Part shown: positions 37,456-48,048 of the stretch, piece by piece | Layout: the number at the start of each line of letters is the position of its first letter | Numbering within the stretch: position 1 is the first letter of the stretch | From: Toxorhynchites rutilus septentrionalis | Lineage: Eukaryota; Arthropoda; Insecta; Diptera; Culicidae | Reading direction: 5' to 3' | DNA length: 64,000 nt | NCBI RefSeq assembly: GCF_029784135.1 | Contig: NC_073746.1 | Location: forward strand, 230,343,882-230,407,881 | Translations under genes and position numbers: made by a program | Notes under the pieces: generated by a model | Seen by the model: only the letters and a program-made list of their open reading frames with translations | Database searches by the model: none | Told to the model about the DNA's origin: nothing

Positions 37456-38128
37456 AGTCTTTTTCCAAGCAGTTAACATTGTTTATTTTCCGTTTATTTT
37501 CCGTACTTGCAAATGTTGTCATTGTTGTTATTTACGTGCGATGCCAAAGATATATTGATGTAGTTATGAGATATGGAATAATGGTGCTGCTGCAACATGT
37601 ACAGGGTGGGCCATTTAAAGTGGAAGGATTTGTTTTTGCAATAGCAAAGTAAAGAAGTGGAATTTTAATTTTTGACGTAGGACTACGTCTAACCGGAAGA
37701 TATAGGGGGTGAAATGGAAATCTAGGCACTGAACAAGTAGGAAAAAATGCAAGATTTGGAACGCTTATAACTCGAACGTTTCTCAATAGATCGCAAAGGT
37801 TTTTGCATCAATTGATAGGAAATATATCTACGCATCTATCATAACGAATAACATTTCATTTTTCTTGAGATAAATAATTGAATAATTGTGAAATATCAAG
37901 CATTGTCCAAATGCACTATGTGCCCATTTTTGATTGGTCCATTTTGTGCTCCTCAAATCGTACCGACCAAAACGGGCAACCAGAGCAGCAGCGAAATAGA
38001 ATGAAGCACGATTGGAAAGGAAAAAGAAAAAAATTAACAAAACATTGGTCGCAGTCTCACACATGCGTAATTCTCGAGCCAGCCAGTCAGCTTAAAAATC
38101 CCCGCTCCGCTGCCGTAACGATCATTCT

Positions 38129-38331
38129 TTGTGTGGACACCGACTGGACAACATCGTTGCTGGACGGGCTGGACGGCGAGGGATCGAGTGCCTTTCTCAA
38201 GGCAAGATGGCGGAGGTGGTAGCGCTGGAGTAAAGTAGAGTAGAGTTTTCAAAGGGCCTTTCTCAAGGCTAGAGACGAATGAACTGCAAAAGTTTAAAGT
38301 CTCTATAATACAATACCTTCCTTCCTTCCTT
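38129..38331 (+). mobile_element. Unnamed ~203-bp SINE-like retroposon, full copy
   Basis: Flanked by identical 16-bp CCGTAACGATCATTCT (38113-38128, 38332-38347). It begins TTGTGTGGACACCGACTGGA, has a B-box-like GGATCGAGTGCC, two CCTTTCTCAAGGC words, a hairpin AGAGACGAATGAACT...AAGTTTAAAGTCTCT and a (CCTT)n tail. Other copies: 52.25, 58.93 (minus) and 60.14 kb (minus). The second H2A leader at ~39.59 kb (ATATCATTCTCTTCCAAACC) is the empty site. Confidence 0.75.
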
Positions 38332-38410
38332 CCGTAACGATCATTCTCATTCAAACCGTACACCACATCGGTTCGCATCTCAACACATCAACAAACCAAC
38401 CCAAGCAGAC

Positions 38411-38535
38411 ATGTCTGGACATGGCAAAGGAGGAAAAGTGAAGGGAAAGGCAAAATCCCGCTCGAACCGTGTTTAGTTTCGGCCGCCGAAGTGATCGAGT
38501 TAGCTGGCAAAGCTGCTCGCGACAATAAGAAAAAC
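38411..38535 (+). pseudogene. Histone H2A fragment 1 (internal deletion)
   Basis: ATG at 38411 encodes MSGHGKGGKVKGKAKSRSNR, the H2A N-terminal tail with one change (Arg4 to His). It then jumps to AAEVIELAGKAARDNKK, the H2A alpha-3 region, skipping about 38 residues of the histone fold. The leader (CAACAAACCAACCCAAGCAG before ATG) looks like an intact histone 5' UTR. Downstream at ~38.77 kb, GCGCTTATCAGGGCC is a decayed histone stem-loop. It cannot form a nucleosome subunit. Confidence 0.85.
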
Positions 38536-39003
38536 TGAATTCGGATCAGAACACATTCGGTGGACATCAAGACAACAGGCAGTTGCAGTGAGTGGCGAGT
38601 GGCAAACGCAATCGCAAAACGGCAGCTGGTAGCAGAATAAAAAAGTTTATTCTTTTTACTTTGGTGGCAAATCCAGAACAAGGCGGCATCGAGGGCGTTC
38701 GAAAAGGTTTTTTTCAAAACCACGAGTACAAAGTTTTCTAAATTGGAACCATTCCATAAAACAAGGCGCTTATCAGGGCCATTAAACCTTTCAAAAAAGA
38801 GTTTACGAAATACAGTTCAATGCTTTCTAAAATAATATCCAAAATAATAATAAACATAAACATAAATTGATTTTTTCATAATTTGTTTGCCAGGATCTGA
38901 TGAGTATGTGAATTTGGCAGTTGTTCTGAGCTTATTGATAGCTGGGGACTTTCCTGATTATTCAATTTTCACCAATTCTTAAATTGTTTCCAGATTGAAA
39001 GTA

Positions 39004-39229
39004 CAGTAATTTACAATTAGTTCGACATTTAGCTAATTGGACGGACATGTAATGCGACATATTTAGTTGGACATTTTTGTAAACATAGAGTTCGGGGTTC
39101 AAATTATGACCCCACATTGAAAGTCGACACTGTACCACTGTCATCGCAAATGTTCAATTACAGGTTAAAATCGCCTCCAATGCGACAATGAGTAGTGCTT
39201 CGGCACGTCGCATTGAATGTAATTTACTG
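39004..39229. mobile_element. TA-flanked MITE (mariner/Tc1 type)
   Basis: Begins CAGTAATTTACA and ends TGTAATTTACTG, flanked by TA on both sides (39002-39003, 39230-39231). AATGCGACA-type words appear inverted inside. It has no coding capacity. Confidence 0.8.
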
Positions 39230-39655
39230 TAAAACATGTCACAAAGCTGGATGGGAAGAAATTTTCCAACTGTGAAAGCTGTGGCGAGTGGCAACAAATC
39301 GCTAAACAGGAAGGTTTAGCCGAACAAGATGGGGATATCGAGTGATAACAAAACAATAAACTCTTTAGATTGAAGATAATTTTGTGATCCTGAAAAGGAC
39401 CCTTTTTAGCCTGTATGTGAATCCAACAAGCGAACAAATCGTAATGAATGTATTTTTTTGCCATCGCTGCCTTTTAACGCTCATTCGTTCGTCTCGTTGG
39501 ACTCGCCCCTCTGGCTGAGTCTGCCGATTTTTCTCTATCCTGTGAGCGTGTACCGCTAAAGTACAAAACGTGCGGATCCGCTGAAAAATATATCATTCTC
39601 TTCCAAACCGTAAATCAGTGTGGTTGTATGGCATCGTTCCACATCACATCGCATC

Positions 39656-39764
39656 AACGGATTGGTGCCGGAGCACCAGTATACCTATTAGCGGTTATAG
39701 AATTTCGGCCGCCGGAGTGCTCGAGTTGGCTTGCAAAGCTGCTCACGACAACAAGAAAACTCGC
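39656..39764 (+). pseudogene. Histone H2A fragment 2
   Basis: Encodes RIGAGAPVYLLAVIEF, then in a shifted frame AAGVLELACKAAHDNKKTR. This is the H2A core (VGAGAPVYLAA..., AARDNKKTR) lacking the N-terminal part. A histone-leader-like stretch precedes it and GCGCTTTTCAGGGCC (decayed stem-loop) follows at ~39.91 kb. Downstream sequence (GAGTGGCAAACGCAATCGCA) is shared with fragment 1, so both derive from one ancestral unit. Confidence 0.82.
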
Positions 39765-40893
39765 CTACAGAACAGAGCACATTCGGTTCGATGGTAACAA
39801 CTAGTTTCAGCGAGTGGCAAACGCAATCGCAGAACGGCAGCAGTTAGATGAAGGAAAAAGTTTGTTTATACAGACTGCTTTGGTGACAAAACCAGCCACC
39901 GTAAAACACCGCGCTTTTCAGGGCCATTAAACCATTCAAAGAAGAGTTATTAAAAGTTATTCAAAATACCAATGCATTCTAAAGTGACATAATATGACAT
40001 ATAATATAAACTGATTTATTTTGTTTATGCTTGTTCTTGAACTTATTGGTGGTTGGGGCCTTTTAAATTGATCATTCAGTTTTCACAAACCCATGCTTGG
40101 TTTCCGAATTAAAAGTGGCTTCAAATTACAACACATTGTATGCAGGATGGCATTGACGAATTTTCTCGGTAGCAAGAACTGCTTTCTTTGGTTGATAACT
40201 GGTGTTGAAAATTGACTGACGTTACATCTGCATTGCATAGAAAATTAACTAAGGAGCAACATGATGAGCTATGTATTTCCTGCTGCTCTGTTCTTTTTGT
40301 AAAAGGACTTTAATCCGAAGGTCATCCGTCACTGTATTCACTGTTGGTTTTTCAGAACGCTTCTAGCTCGTTTATTTCTCGACAGATCGTAGAGTTCGTC
40401 TCCAAAACCTCAGCTCTTTTTCATTTGTATTTACTTTGTTTGCGGAGACTACAAATCTTACAATTCATTCGTCTCCGAAACCACAGTTTAAGGTACGGAA
40501 ATGTGCTCAATAGTGAAATATATGATAGTGAATTAGCTGATAACCACCTATGCATTCCCTATCACAGCCATCATTTTGATTGTCCGATATGTGTATACGC
40601 CGAAAGATGCCCGGCGTTGAACATTTAATAAGTACAAAGCCTTCAGAAAAAAACAATATTCAAGTTTGTAAAAAAAACGCAAAAAACACAACACCAAAGG
40701 TTCTTTTCAGAACCCCCAACATGTTCATGAAGAGTAAACAGTAAACTAATCCATTTTTCAGGTAGATAGGTAGGTATTCACGTAGCAGAAGAAAATAAAA
40801 AAAATATATTCGAAATATATACTTAGCAAAAGCTGTCCCCTTTGTATAGTCCTACGTCACTCCGGTTATGTCCCCGACATTACACACCCGTCT
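39765..40893. other. Remainder of the histone-bearing insert
   Basis: Shares 3' flank words with fragment 1 (GGGCCATTAAACC, TTCAAA). Beyond ~40.0 kb nothing is recognised until the inverted GACGTAG end at 40.85-40.89 kb. Confidence 0.5.
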
Positions 40894-40937
40894 TTTTTTT
40901 AAATTCATTTATTTTGGTCCAAGGAGATTTGTTCTAA

Positions 40938-42022
40938 CTACTTTTTGATTATGATATCTCGTAAATGACCGCCTCTGGCCTTGACCGCAAAATGTGCCCT
41001 TTTTTCGGCATTTTCCATCACTTTGCCCAATGTTTCGGCCGATATGGCAGCAATTTCTTGTCGGATATTGTCTTTCAGCGCAGCCAGGGTCCTTGGTTTA
41101 CCAGTGTATACCTTGGATTTTAAATATCCCCATAAAAAAAGTCAGGAGGCGTCAAATCAGGTGATCTCGGTGGCCAGTCATAATCGCCGTTTTTCGATAT
41201 TAATCTTCCGGGGAACATTTCGCGCAATAATTTGGTCGTGGCAGCCGCTGTATGGCATGTAGCGCCGTCCTGTAGGAACCAGTAATTGTCCAATTCATTT
41301 TCACGAACAAATGGCAATAAAAAATCGGTTATCATTGTCCGATAACGTTCCCCATTCACGGTTACCGTTGCTCCATTTTCGTTTTCAAAGAAGTACGGGC
41401 CGATGACTTTATCGGCATAAATGCCACACCACACAGTAACTTTTTGGTCGTAAAGAGGTTGCGTTTCGATGAAATGAGGGTTTTCAGTAGCATAAAACCG
41501 ACAATTTTGTTTATTCACTCCTCCATTCAAGTTGAAATGCGCCTCATCAGACATTATGATTTTTTGCCAAAAGCCACGTTCATTTTTGGCCATTTCGATG
41601 GTCCATTTCGCAAAATCAAGTCGACGTGGTAAGTCAGACGGGTTAAGTTGTTGAGCCATTTGAATTTTATACGGAAACATTTTCAAATCAACACGAATTA
41701 TGTGTCGGAGAGTAGTTCGAGCGATGCCTAACTCTTGCGAACGATGGCGACCTGATGTCGATGGAGTCTCTGCAACACTGACTCGAACGGCATCAATATT
41801 CTCGTCGAAACGTCTTGGTCGTTGTCTGGACAGATGACTGGCATTACCAACACTACCAGACGATAAAAATTTGGCATATAATCGACGTATAGTGTTGTCT
41901 CCAGGCGATGTTTTAACTTTATTTTTACTTTTCCACGTACGTTTAGTTAACACAATTGAGAAGTTATTTTGAATGTACAGCTGAACAATTTCAGCGCGTT
42001 GTTTATGTGTGTATTGTTCCAT
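40938..42022 (-). pseudogene. DD41D mariner-superfamily transposase, one frameshift
   Basis: The likely start is ATG at 42022 (MEQYTHKQRAEIVQLYIQNN); the longer open frame runs into the inverted repeat and lacks an ATG. An N-terminal helix-turn-helix region is followed by the catalytic core: MSDEAHFNLNG (first Asp), WFLQDGATCH (second Asp), WPPRSPDLTPPDFF (third Asp, 41 residues between second and third). This spacing defines the DD41D/rosa group. A frameshift at the A7 run near 41134-41140 separates the core from the C-terminal part (LKSKVY..., GHLRDIIIKK), which then ends at 40938. Otherwise the gene is clean, so the inactivation looks recent. Confidence 0.88.
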
Positions 42023-42136
42023 GGTTAAAATTGTACTGAAATGACGCTTCCAACGCGGTATGACATTTGTTAATCTGACATCTCTGTCAAAAGTTATGGG
42101 GTTGCCAGATGCTTCCACTTTAAATGGCCCACCCTG

Positions 42137-42830
42137 TATATTATCGACTGTAGCCGAGTCTATGTCAATTCACGGTGCTTCTGACATTCAACCGAGACGG
42201 TCATGTTTGTAGCGCCCCTTTGAAAAGAGTAGCGAAAAATAGAAGTTTTCTCCTCATACAACTGGTTCTATGCTAAAGGAAATTCCTTGAGGCTCTAATC
42301 AGTCCTAAATAAAGTTTTTTCTCACAGGTGTACAAGACGAGGACAAGGAGGAGGCCACCGAATAGCCTAGACGGTTGGTGGCTTTCGATACCGGCAGTTT
42401 TCACTGCCCCTAGCGTCGGTCCCTGTTTTTGGCGCGTTTTTGCAGCTCACTTATATATACCCCACATTATTATTACTGGTTACTTATCTCTGGTGGTGGT
42501 TTTTATTTTCAGCTGGTGTTTGATCCTGGATTGCAGAGTGGTGGTGTACCCACACTACCGTTTCTCCGGTGCGGGGGCGCACCCCCCCAGCAGCAGTACA
42601 TAGTGTTAGTGATTTTTTAACAGTTTTTCTTTAAACCTCATAGACATTATAGTAGTGTTTCATTGTATTAAAAGTAGTGTTTCTAGTGAAATTTAAAAAA
42701 CTTTTTTGAAACAAGCTCCGAAACTGTTGAGCCTTTTATTTTTTTTTTATTCTGCATTAGTGCCATTTTTAGTGTGTATCTCTACATCAACCCCCCTGGC
42801 TGTACCTCCCGGGTATAGCCAGCCTTTACC
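42137..42830. other. Probable 5' UTR of the next LINE
   Basis: GC-richer than the surroundings; lies between the rosa end and ORF1. The exact LINE start is unclear (candidate near 42.32 kb). No independent gene. Confidence 0.4.
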
Positions 42831-44171
42831 ATGGCTTCCAGCAGTGCCGGTAAGTCAACAAATCTTTATAATGGCGTGCCCACCACACGCACCTCTCCTC
42901 TCTGGGCTGACCCCCTATGCGGGGAGCTTCAAATTTTACTCCTCAAAGCATCAAATGATAAAACCCTACCATCAAACCCGTTTGTAGTATCAAAAACCAT
43001 CCAAGCTGTTACGGATCGCGATTTCAAGGACGCGAGACCACAGCGTGATGAAAACAATAATTTGCAATACGTGATCCATATTCGTAACAAGGAATATGTA
43101 GATGCGCTCCTGGGTATTAAGTCATTAATTGACAAAACCCCTGTGGAGATAACTTATCACCCTACCTTGAACCAGCGCAAATGCGTGGTATCCTGTAGGG
43201 ATGTGATTGATATGGCAGAAGCCGTACTTTTAAAAGAGCTTGCTGACCAAAAAGTTATTGCCATCAAACGAATTTCCCGTATGGACCCAACCAAGAAGGA
43301 ATTAATTCCAACTCCAACCCTGATTTTGACCATCAGAGGTACTGTAATTTCGGAATATATTAACTTTGGCTTCATCCGCGCCCCCACGCGCAATTTTTAT
43401 CCGAATCCTATGCAGTGCTTCGGCTGCTACAGATTCGGACATACTTCAAAAAAATGTAGAACCAAGATCCAATTATGCCGAAACTGTGGACAAGCACACC
43501 CAGAACTAGGCAATGAAGAAACAGCCAAGAACTTCATTTGCAACGCTCCTGCCTTCTGTGTAAATTGCAGTGGCAACCACCCTTCTACGAATAGAAAATG
43601 CCCCGCATGGGTTGCAGAGAACAATATTACTAAAGTGAGGGTAGACCAAGGAATATCTTACAAGGAAGCCAAACAAAGCTACCAGGCCAAAGTAAATGGA
43701 TCCTCGTACGCAAGCAAAGTCCAAGAGAGACTTAACTTAGTCCAAAGCACGGGATGCAATCGCTGTAAGTGCAACTGCACACAGCCCAACCCTACCCCAA
43801 TCATCCAAACGGTTTCCACACCGATAGTTAACCAGCCAGACATTGAATTTACCATCTCCACTTCCGATTCCGAAACTGATTCAGAAATTCCCATGGAAAC
43901 TGAATCAGCAAAATTAAATAAACGTAAGATCAAAAATTCAAAAACTTCAACTTCAGATGATTTGAAATCATCTGAAGATGATAAAACAAGGAAAAGATAT
44001 AAAAACCAACAACCAGAAATCTCTCAACCGGCCGCCCCACAACAGGCCGACCCTCAACCATCCACTTCATACAAAACAGTACCCAATACGAATCGAACAA
44101 TACCAAATTATTTAAAATTTGACCCTAGACTGAAGACCAAGACTTCCAAATGTAACAAACAGTCAAAATAA
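42831..44171 (+). CDS. I-type LINE ORF1 (gag-like, zinc knuckles)
   Basis: 446 codons, open. The central part is an RNA-binding fold-like region. Near residues 200-265 there are cysteine knuckles CFGCYRFGHTSKKC, CRNCGQAH and CVNCSGNHPSTNRKC. The C-terminal third is low-complexity, acidic, then Gln/Pro/Lys-rich. ORF1 proteins of I-group LINEs bind the element RNA and form the retrotransposition particle. The start ATG follows a CCTTTACC context. ORF2 follows after 95 bp. The frame is intact although ORF2 is broken. Confidence 0.87.
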   Translation: MASSSAGKSTNLYNGVPTTRTSPLWADPLCGELQILLLKASNDKTLPSNPFVVSKTIQAVTDRDFKDARPQRDENNNLQYVIHIRNKEYVDALLGIKSLIDKTPVEITYHPTLNQRKCVVSCRDVIDMAEAVLLKELADQKVIAIKRISRMDPTKKELIPTPTLILTIRGTVISEYINFGFIRAPTRNFYPNPMQCFGCYRFGHTSKKCRTKIQLCRNCGQAHPELGNEETAKNFICNAPAFCVNCSGNHPSTNRKCPAWVAENNITKVRVDQGISYKEAKQSYQAKVNGSSYASKVQERLNLVQSTGCNRCKCNCTQPNPTPIIQTVSTPIVNQPDIEFTISTSDSETDSEIPMETESAKLNKRKIKNSKTSTSDDLKSSEDDKTRKRYKNQQPEISQPAAPQQADPQPSTSYKTVPNTNRTIPNYLKFDPRLKTKTSKCNKQSK

Positions 44172-44266
44172 TTTCTGATATACCTCCTTCCAAATTAATT
44201 AAACCCTTCAAGAGCCTCCATAACATTTCTTAAAATTCAACACTCCACACAAAAACAGTACACCTG

Positions 44267-47200
44267 TTGTCCAAAATTCAACATCCAACCGAAAACATGC
44301 GTGGGCTTAGTAGGTCAATGGATGAAATTAAATTAATGTTAGCTGAGGAGAAACATCTCCCACTAACACTTGCATTCCAAGAAGCCAGAGTGACTAAGAT
44401 TTCACCTGATTTTAATCTTTCACTACAAGGTAAATACAAATGGTACTTCCGTGAGGGACTAACCTCACGCCAGGGTGGAGTATGCCTTGCTGTTTTGAGC
44501 CATCTCCCACATACCCTCATCCAAATTTCATCACAGTTACAGATATGCGCAATCCAACTCATGGGACCGTTACGGTTAACCCTCGCTTCTATATACATTT
44601 CCCCAACGCATAGTAACAGTAATTTGGAAGCAGAAATGAACAATGCCATTCAACAATTACCACACCCTTTCATAATCATGGGTGATTTTAACGCCTACCA
44701 TACTGTATGGGGTGGCCAAAGATGTAATTTAAGAGGTAAAATTATTTTAAAAATCGTTGAACAACTTAACCTCATCATCCTGAACGACTTCCAACATACT
44801 CGTATGGATGAACACTCTGGCTCTACGACTTCAATTGACGACCTCATGGGACCTTGCGCCCAGAGTCAGATGGTGTGTCGATGATGATCTAAGAGGAAGT
44901 GATCATTTTCCCATTCACATCCGAACACTGACCAGTAATCCAAAAATCCTCCTGCGAAGGAGATGGTTGTACCAATTTGCCGACTGGGATGGTTTCGAAT
45001 CAACCATTTCGCATTTGTTACCTGCACAGGGTAACTATTCAGTAGAGGAGTTTTCCCAAGCCGTTTTCGCAGCTGCGAAAGCTAATATACCCCGCACTAG
45101 TGGTATCTCCGGACGGAAGGCAGTCCCATGGTGGAATAATGATGTCAAACAGGCCATTAAATCCAGAAGAAAAGCGCTAAGGAAGCTTAGAAGACAACTG
45201 GACGGTAGTGAGACAAAAGTACTTGCCCTAGCTGATTTTCAATCTGCTCAGGGGAACCTCATATTTACAATATCAGGTTCTCTATGAAAGAAATGTTGTG
45301 GTCCATTAGTAAGTCCAAAGGCAAATCAGCCGGACCAGACAAAATAGAATACAGCATGTTAAAACATTTACCTGTCCACGTCAAAACGTCGCTGCTCCAA
45401 ATTTATAATAACCTTTGGGCTAGCAAATGTTTCCCCGACTCATGGAAGGAAGGGCTAGTCATCCCCATCCCTAAACCGATGGAGAAAAAACCACTAGCCA
45501 CTAGTTTTCGTCCCATCACCCTTCTCAATTGCCTAGGTAAGGTCTTCGAGAGAATGATCAAACGGAGATTGATGACGAAACTTGAAGAACGTCATCTCCT
45601 GGATCCTCGACAACATGCTTTTCGTCAAGGCAATGGTACCAACACGTATTTCAGCCAACTTGATCAACACCTTCACGTGATCACGCGAGACCACCTCCAC
45701 GGGGAACTCGCTCTGTTGGACATATCCAAAGCCTACGATACAACCTGGAGATATAATATCTTGGACCAACTCCATCAATGGGGTATCGAAGGTAATTTGT
45801 TCGAGATAATTCGCAGTTTTCTACAAAATCGTAGCTTCAAAGTTCTTTTCGGAGGAGTCACCTCCACCAGTAAACTGCAAGAAAATGGAGTGCCACAGGG
45901 TTCTGTGCTATCGGTTGCTCTTTTCCTGATAGCGATGCAATCATTATTTGATGCCATACCCCAAAATATTGACGCTTTGCTATACGCAGATGATATTCTG
46001 CTAATTTCAAAAAACTCATTCCCAGTACTAGCAAGAAGAAGACTTCAGGAAGGAATCTCGTTTGTTAATAACTGGGCGAATTCCGTGGGATTTAGGATCT
46101 CAGCTGAAAAATCTCAAGTTCTTCATTGCTGCAACAATAAGCGTCACAGGAAAAAACTACGTTCTTATCTTCTGAACGGTAGTTCCATTAAACGAGTCAA
46201 TTCTGCACGAATTCTCGGTGTAATGGTGAACAAAAAACTCACGTTCAATAAACATATAAAGAGTACAATATCGGACATTAAAAACCGCCTTAACTTAGTT
46301 AGCGTTATAAGCGGTCGAAGCCGAACAGGATCCCGCAAAATTATCTTCAACATTGGAAGAAGCTTAGTCTATTCCAAACTTACTTACGGTATTGAACTCT
46401 TCAGCCGTGCCACCTGGAAAACGCTCGAAGAACTGAGGCCTAGCTATCAAAAGATAATAAGACTAGCATCAGGGGCCTTTAGAACTAGCCCAAGTAAAGC
46501 GTTACTCGCTGAGTCAGGCAATTTACCCTTCAAATTGTTCCTCACGAGATTCTACAGCACGCGCGCGATACGAACGCTCGAGAAACATCCAACATTTGAA
46601 TCCTCTCTTGTGAGAATGAATAACTGGTTGCAGGATACATGCCGAACCACTCTTCCAACGATTGCACCAATTCCCATTATTAACCTTCGACCATGGTATA
46701 AACGGGAACCTCAGATTGATTGGTCAATTAAAAATTCTGTGCGAGCTGGTGAAAACAGCAGCATAGTTTTGGCCATTTTCAACAACCACATCCACAGTAA
46801 ATACCTTTTTCACCACAAGATCTTTACAGATGGATCCTTTGATGGTTTACAAGTAGGTATCGGCATTTTTGCTAATAACCTGCAAGTTAAGTTCCAACTC
46901 CCAAATATCTGTTCGGTATTTTCAGCTGAATTAGCGGCACTTCTTATCGCTACATCAAAGTGTGAACACAACAGAAAGACGGTTATTTTCACCGATTCTG
47001 CTAGCGCGCTTCTTGCTCTTGAGAGCGGAAGTAGCAAACATCCATGGGTACTCGCAATTGAAGAGAAAACTGCCCAAAATGATATCACCTTCTGCTGGAT
47101 CCCAGGTCACTGTGGAATCCACGGTAACGAAGAGGCTGATCGCCTAGCCAAAGAAGGGAGAACATCCGAACTATGGAGCACAAGCGTCCCATCTGATGAT

Positions 47201-47593
47201 ATAATCAGATGGGTTAACTCATCTCTGATGACGTGCTGGGAGAACGAATGGAACATCTGCAGAGATACTTTTTTGAGAAAAATTAAAAACACTACCCATC
47301 CTTGGATGGATAGAAACCAAAGATCTTTTCAAGTATGTCTAACACGTCTTCGTATTGGACATACCAAATTAACGCACAGGTTCTTGGTTGAAAAAACCGA
47401 ACCACCCATTTGTAATACCTGTAACGTCAGGCTGACCGTAGAACATTTTCTACTTGTCTGCCCACGTTACAACCTTATGAGAACTAAGTTTCAGATAGCT
47501 GACAACCCAAGGACAGCCCTAGCAAGAGATAACTTGGAGGAGGACAAATTACTGCATTTCCTGAAGGAGACGGATCTTTTGGAGCTTATTTAA
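44267..47593 (+). pseudogene. I-type LINE ORF2: endonuclease, RT, RNase H (two breaks)
   Basis: Segment 1 (44267-44884) is an APE-type endonuclease: LAFQEARV, TLASIYISP, MGDFNAYHTVWGG. It is frameshifted near 44.85 kb into segment 2 (TSWDLAPRVRWCVDDDLRGS DHFPI, the C-terminal endonuclease motif). Near 45.27 kb, about 100-150 codons of the usual linker seem deleted and the frame changes to segment 3 (to 47593): KSAGPDKIEYSML, FRPITLLNCLGKVFERMI, HAFRQGNGT, LLDISKAYDTTW, GVPQGSVLSVALFLI, LLYADDILLIS (RT active site), then RNase H FTDGSFDG, FSAELAALL, FTDSASALLAL, WIPGHCGIHGNEEADRLAKE and a terminal CNTC...HFLLVC. Copying machinery is nearly complete but cannot be made as one protein. An A/T-rich tail with TAA-like repeats ends near 47.76 kb. 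Confidence 0.88.
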
Positions 47594-47764
47594 CCATTAT
47601 ACAATTATTTACTATATGTTACAGACTTAACCACATCATTCATACTAACACCTAATGCTTGTGAGCTAATATATGTGTTACCAACGTATTACATATGTTA
47701 GGTCACACACATTTTATTTATAAAAAAAAAATAATAAATATATATAAAAAAAAACAAAAAACAA

Positions 47765-48048
47765 AAGCGTTAGTTCTCAAATGGGGATCAACACTAGGGT
47801 AGGAGCCTACCTGTTGGTCTCAAATGTTCCTATCTCACGCCTCCACGAAGATCATATGACGACATTTTTAGATCGGGCGTGAACTGGAAACACACACCTG
47901 GTCTTGGCTCCGAGAACGGGTGTCGAAAGTGGCTAAGTGAGGGGGTGCGAGCGAGTCAGAGCGCTATATCTCTCCCGGGGAAGGCCTCCCGGGTCATGTA
48001 GGCCTTGCCAACCCGCTGTCTCCCGGGCAAAGGAGATACACCCAGAAA
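47765..48048 (+). promoter_or_regulatory. 5' UTR of the R4/Dong-like LINE
   Basis: GC-rich leader beginning about where the A-rich tail of the previous LINE ends. It contains repeated CTCCCGGG words able to pair. R2/R4-group LINEs often start with a self-cleaving HDV-like ribozyme; I could not confirm the fold by eye. Confidence 0.4.

Larger units (their letters stand above)
37668..40893. mobile_element. 3.2-kb insert carrying histone H2A fragments
   Basis: Starts TTTTTGACGTAGGACTACGT CTAACCGGAAG and ends TATAGTCCTACGTCACTCCGG ... CACACCCGTC, so the two ends carry inverted forms of the GACGTAGGACT word. The first 200 bp match, inverted, the end of the window (ATAGATCxCAAAGxTxTTTGCATC). The inside contains H2A fragments at 38.41 and 39.66 kb, a SINE and a TA-flanked MITE. 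Exact boundaries and target duplication could not be fixed because the junctions are A/T runs. Confidence 0.6.
37602..42136 (-). mobile_element. DD41D (rosa-like) mariner-superfamily element with nested insert
   Basis: Terminal inverted repeats are identical over 25 bp, beginning CAGGGTGGGCCATTTAAAGT at 37602 and mirrored to 42136. Both are flanked by TA (37600-37601, 42137-42138). The transposase lies on the minus strand at the right. Between ~37668 and ~40893 there is foreign DNA with histone fragments, so the original element would be ~1.3 kb, the usual size for this group. Confidence 0.9.

Noticed and set aside
42031..42118. N-terminal extension of the rosa transposase ORF
   Set aside because: It starts without ATG inside the terminal inverted repeat; ATG at 42022 fits the family start.
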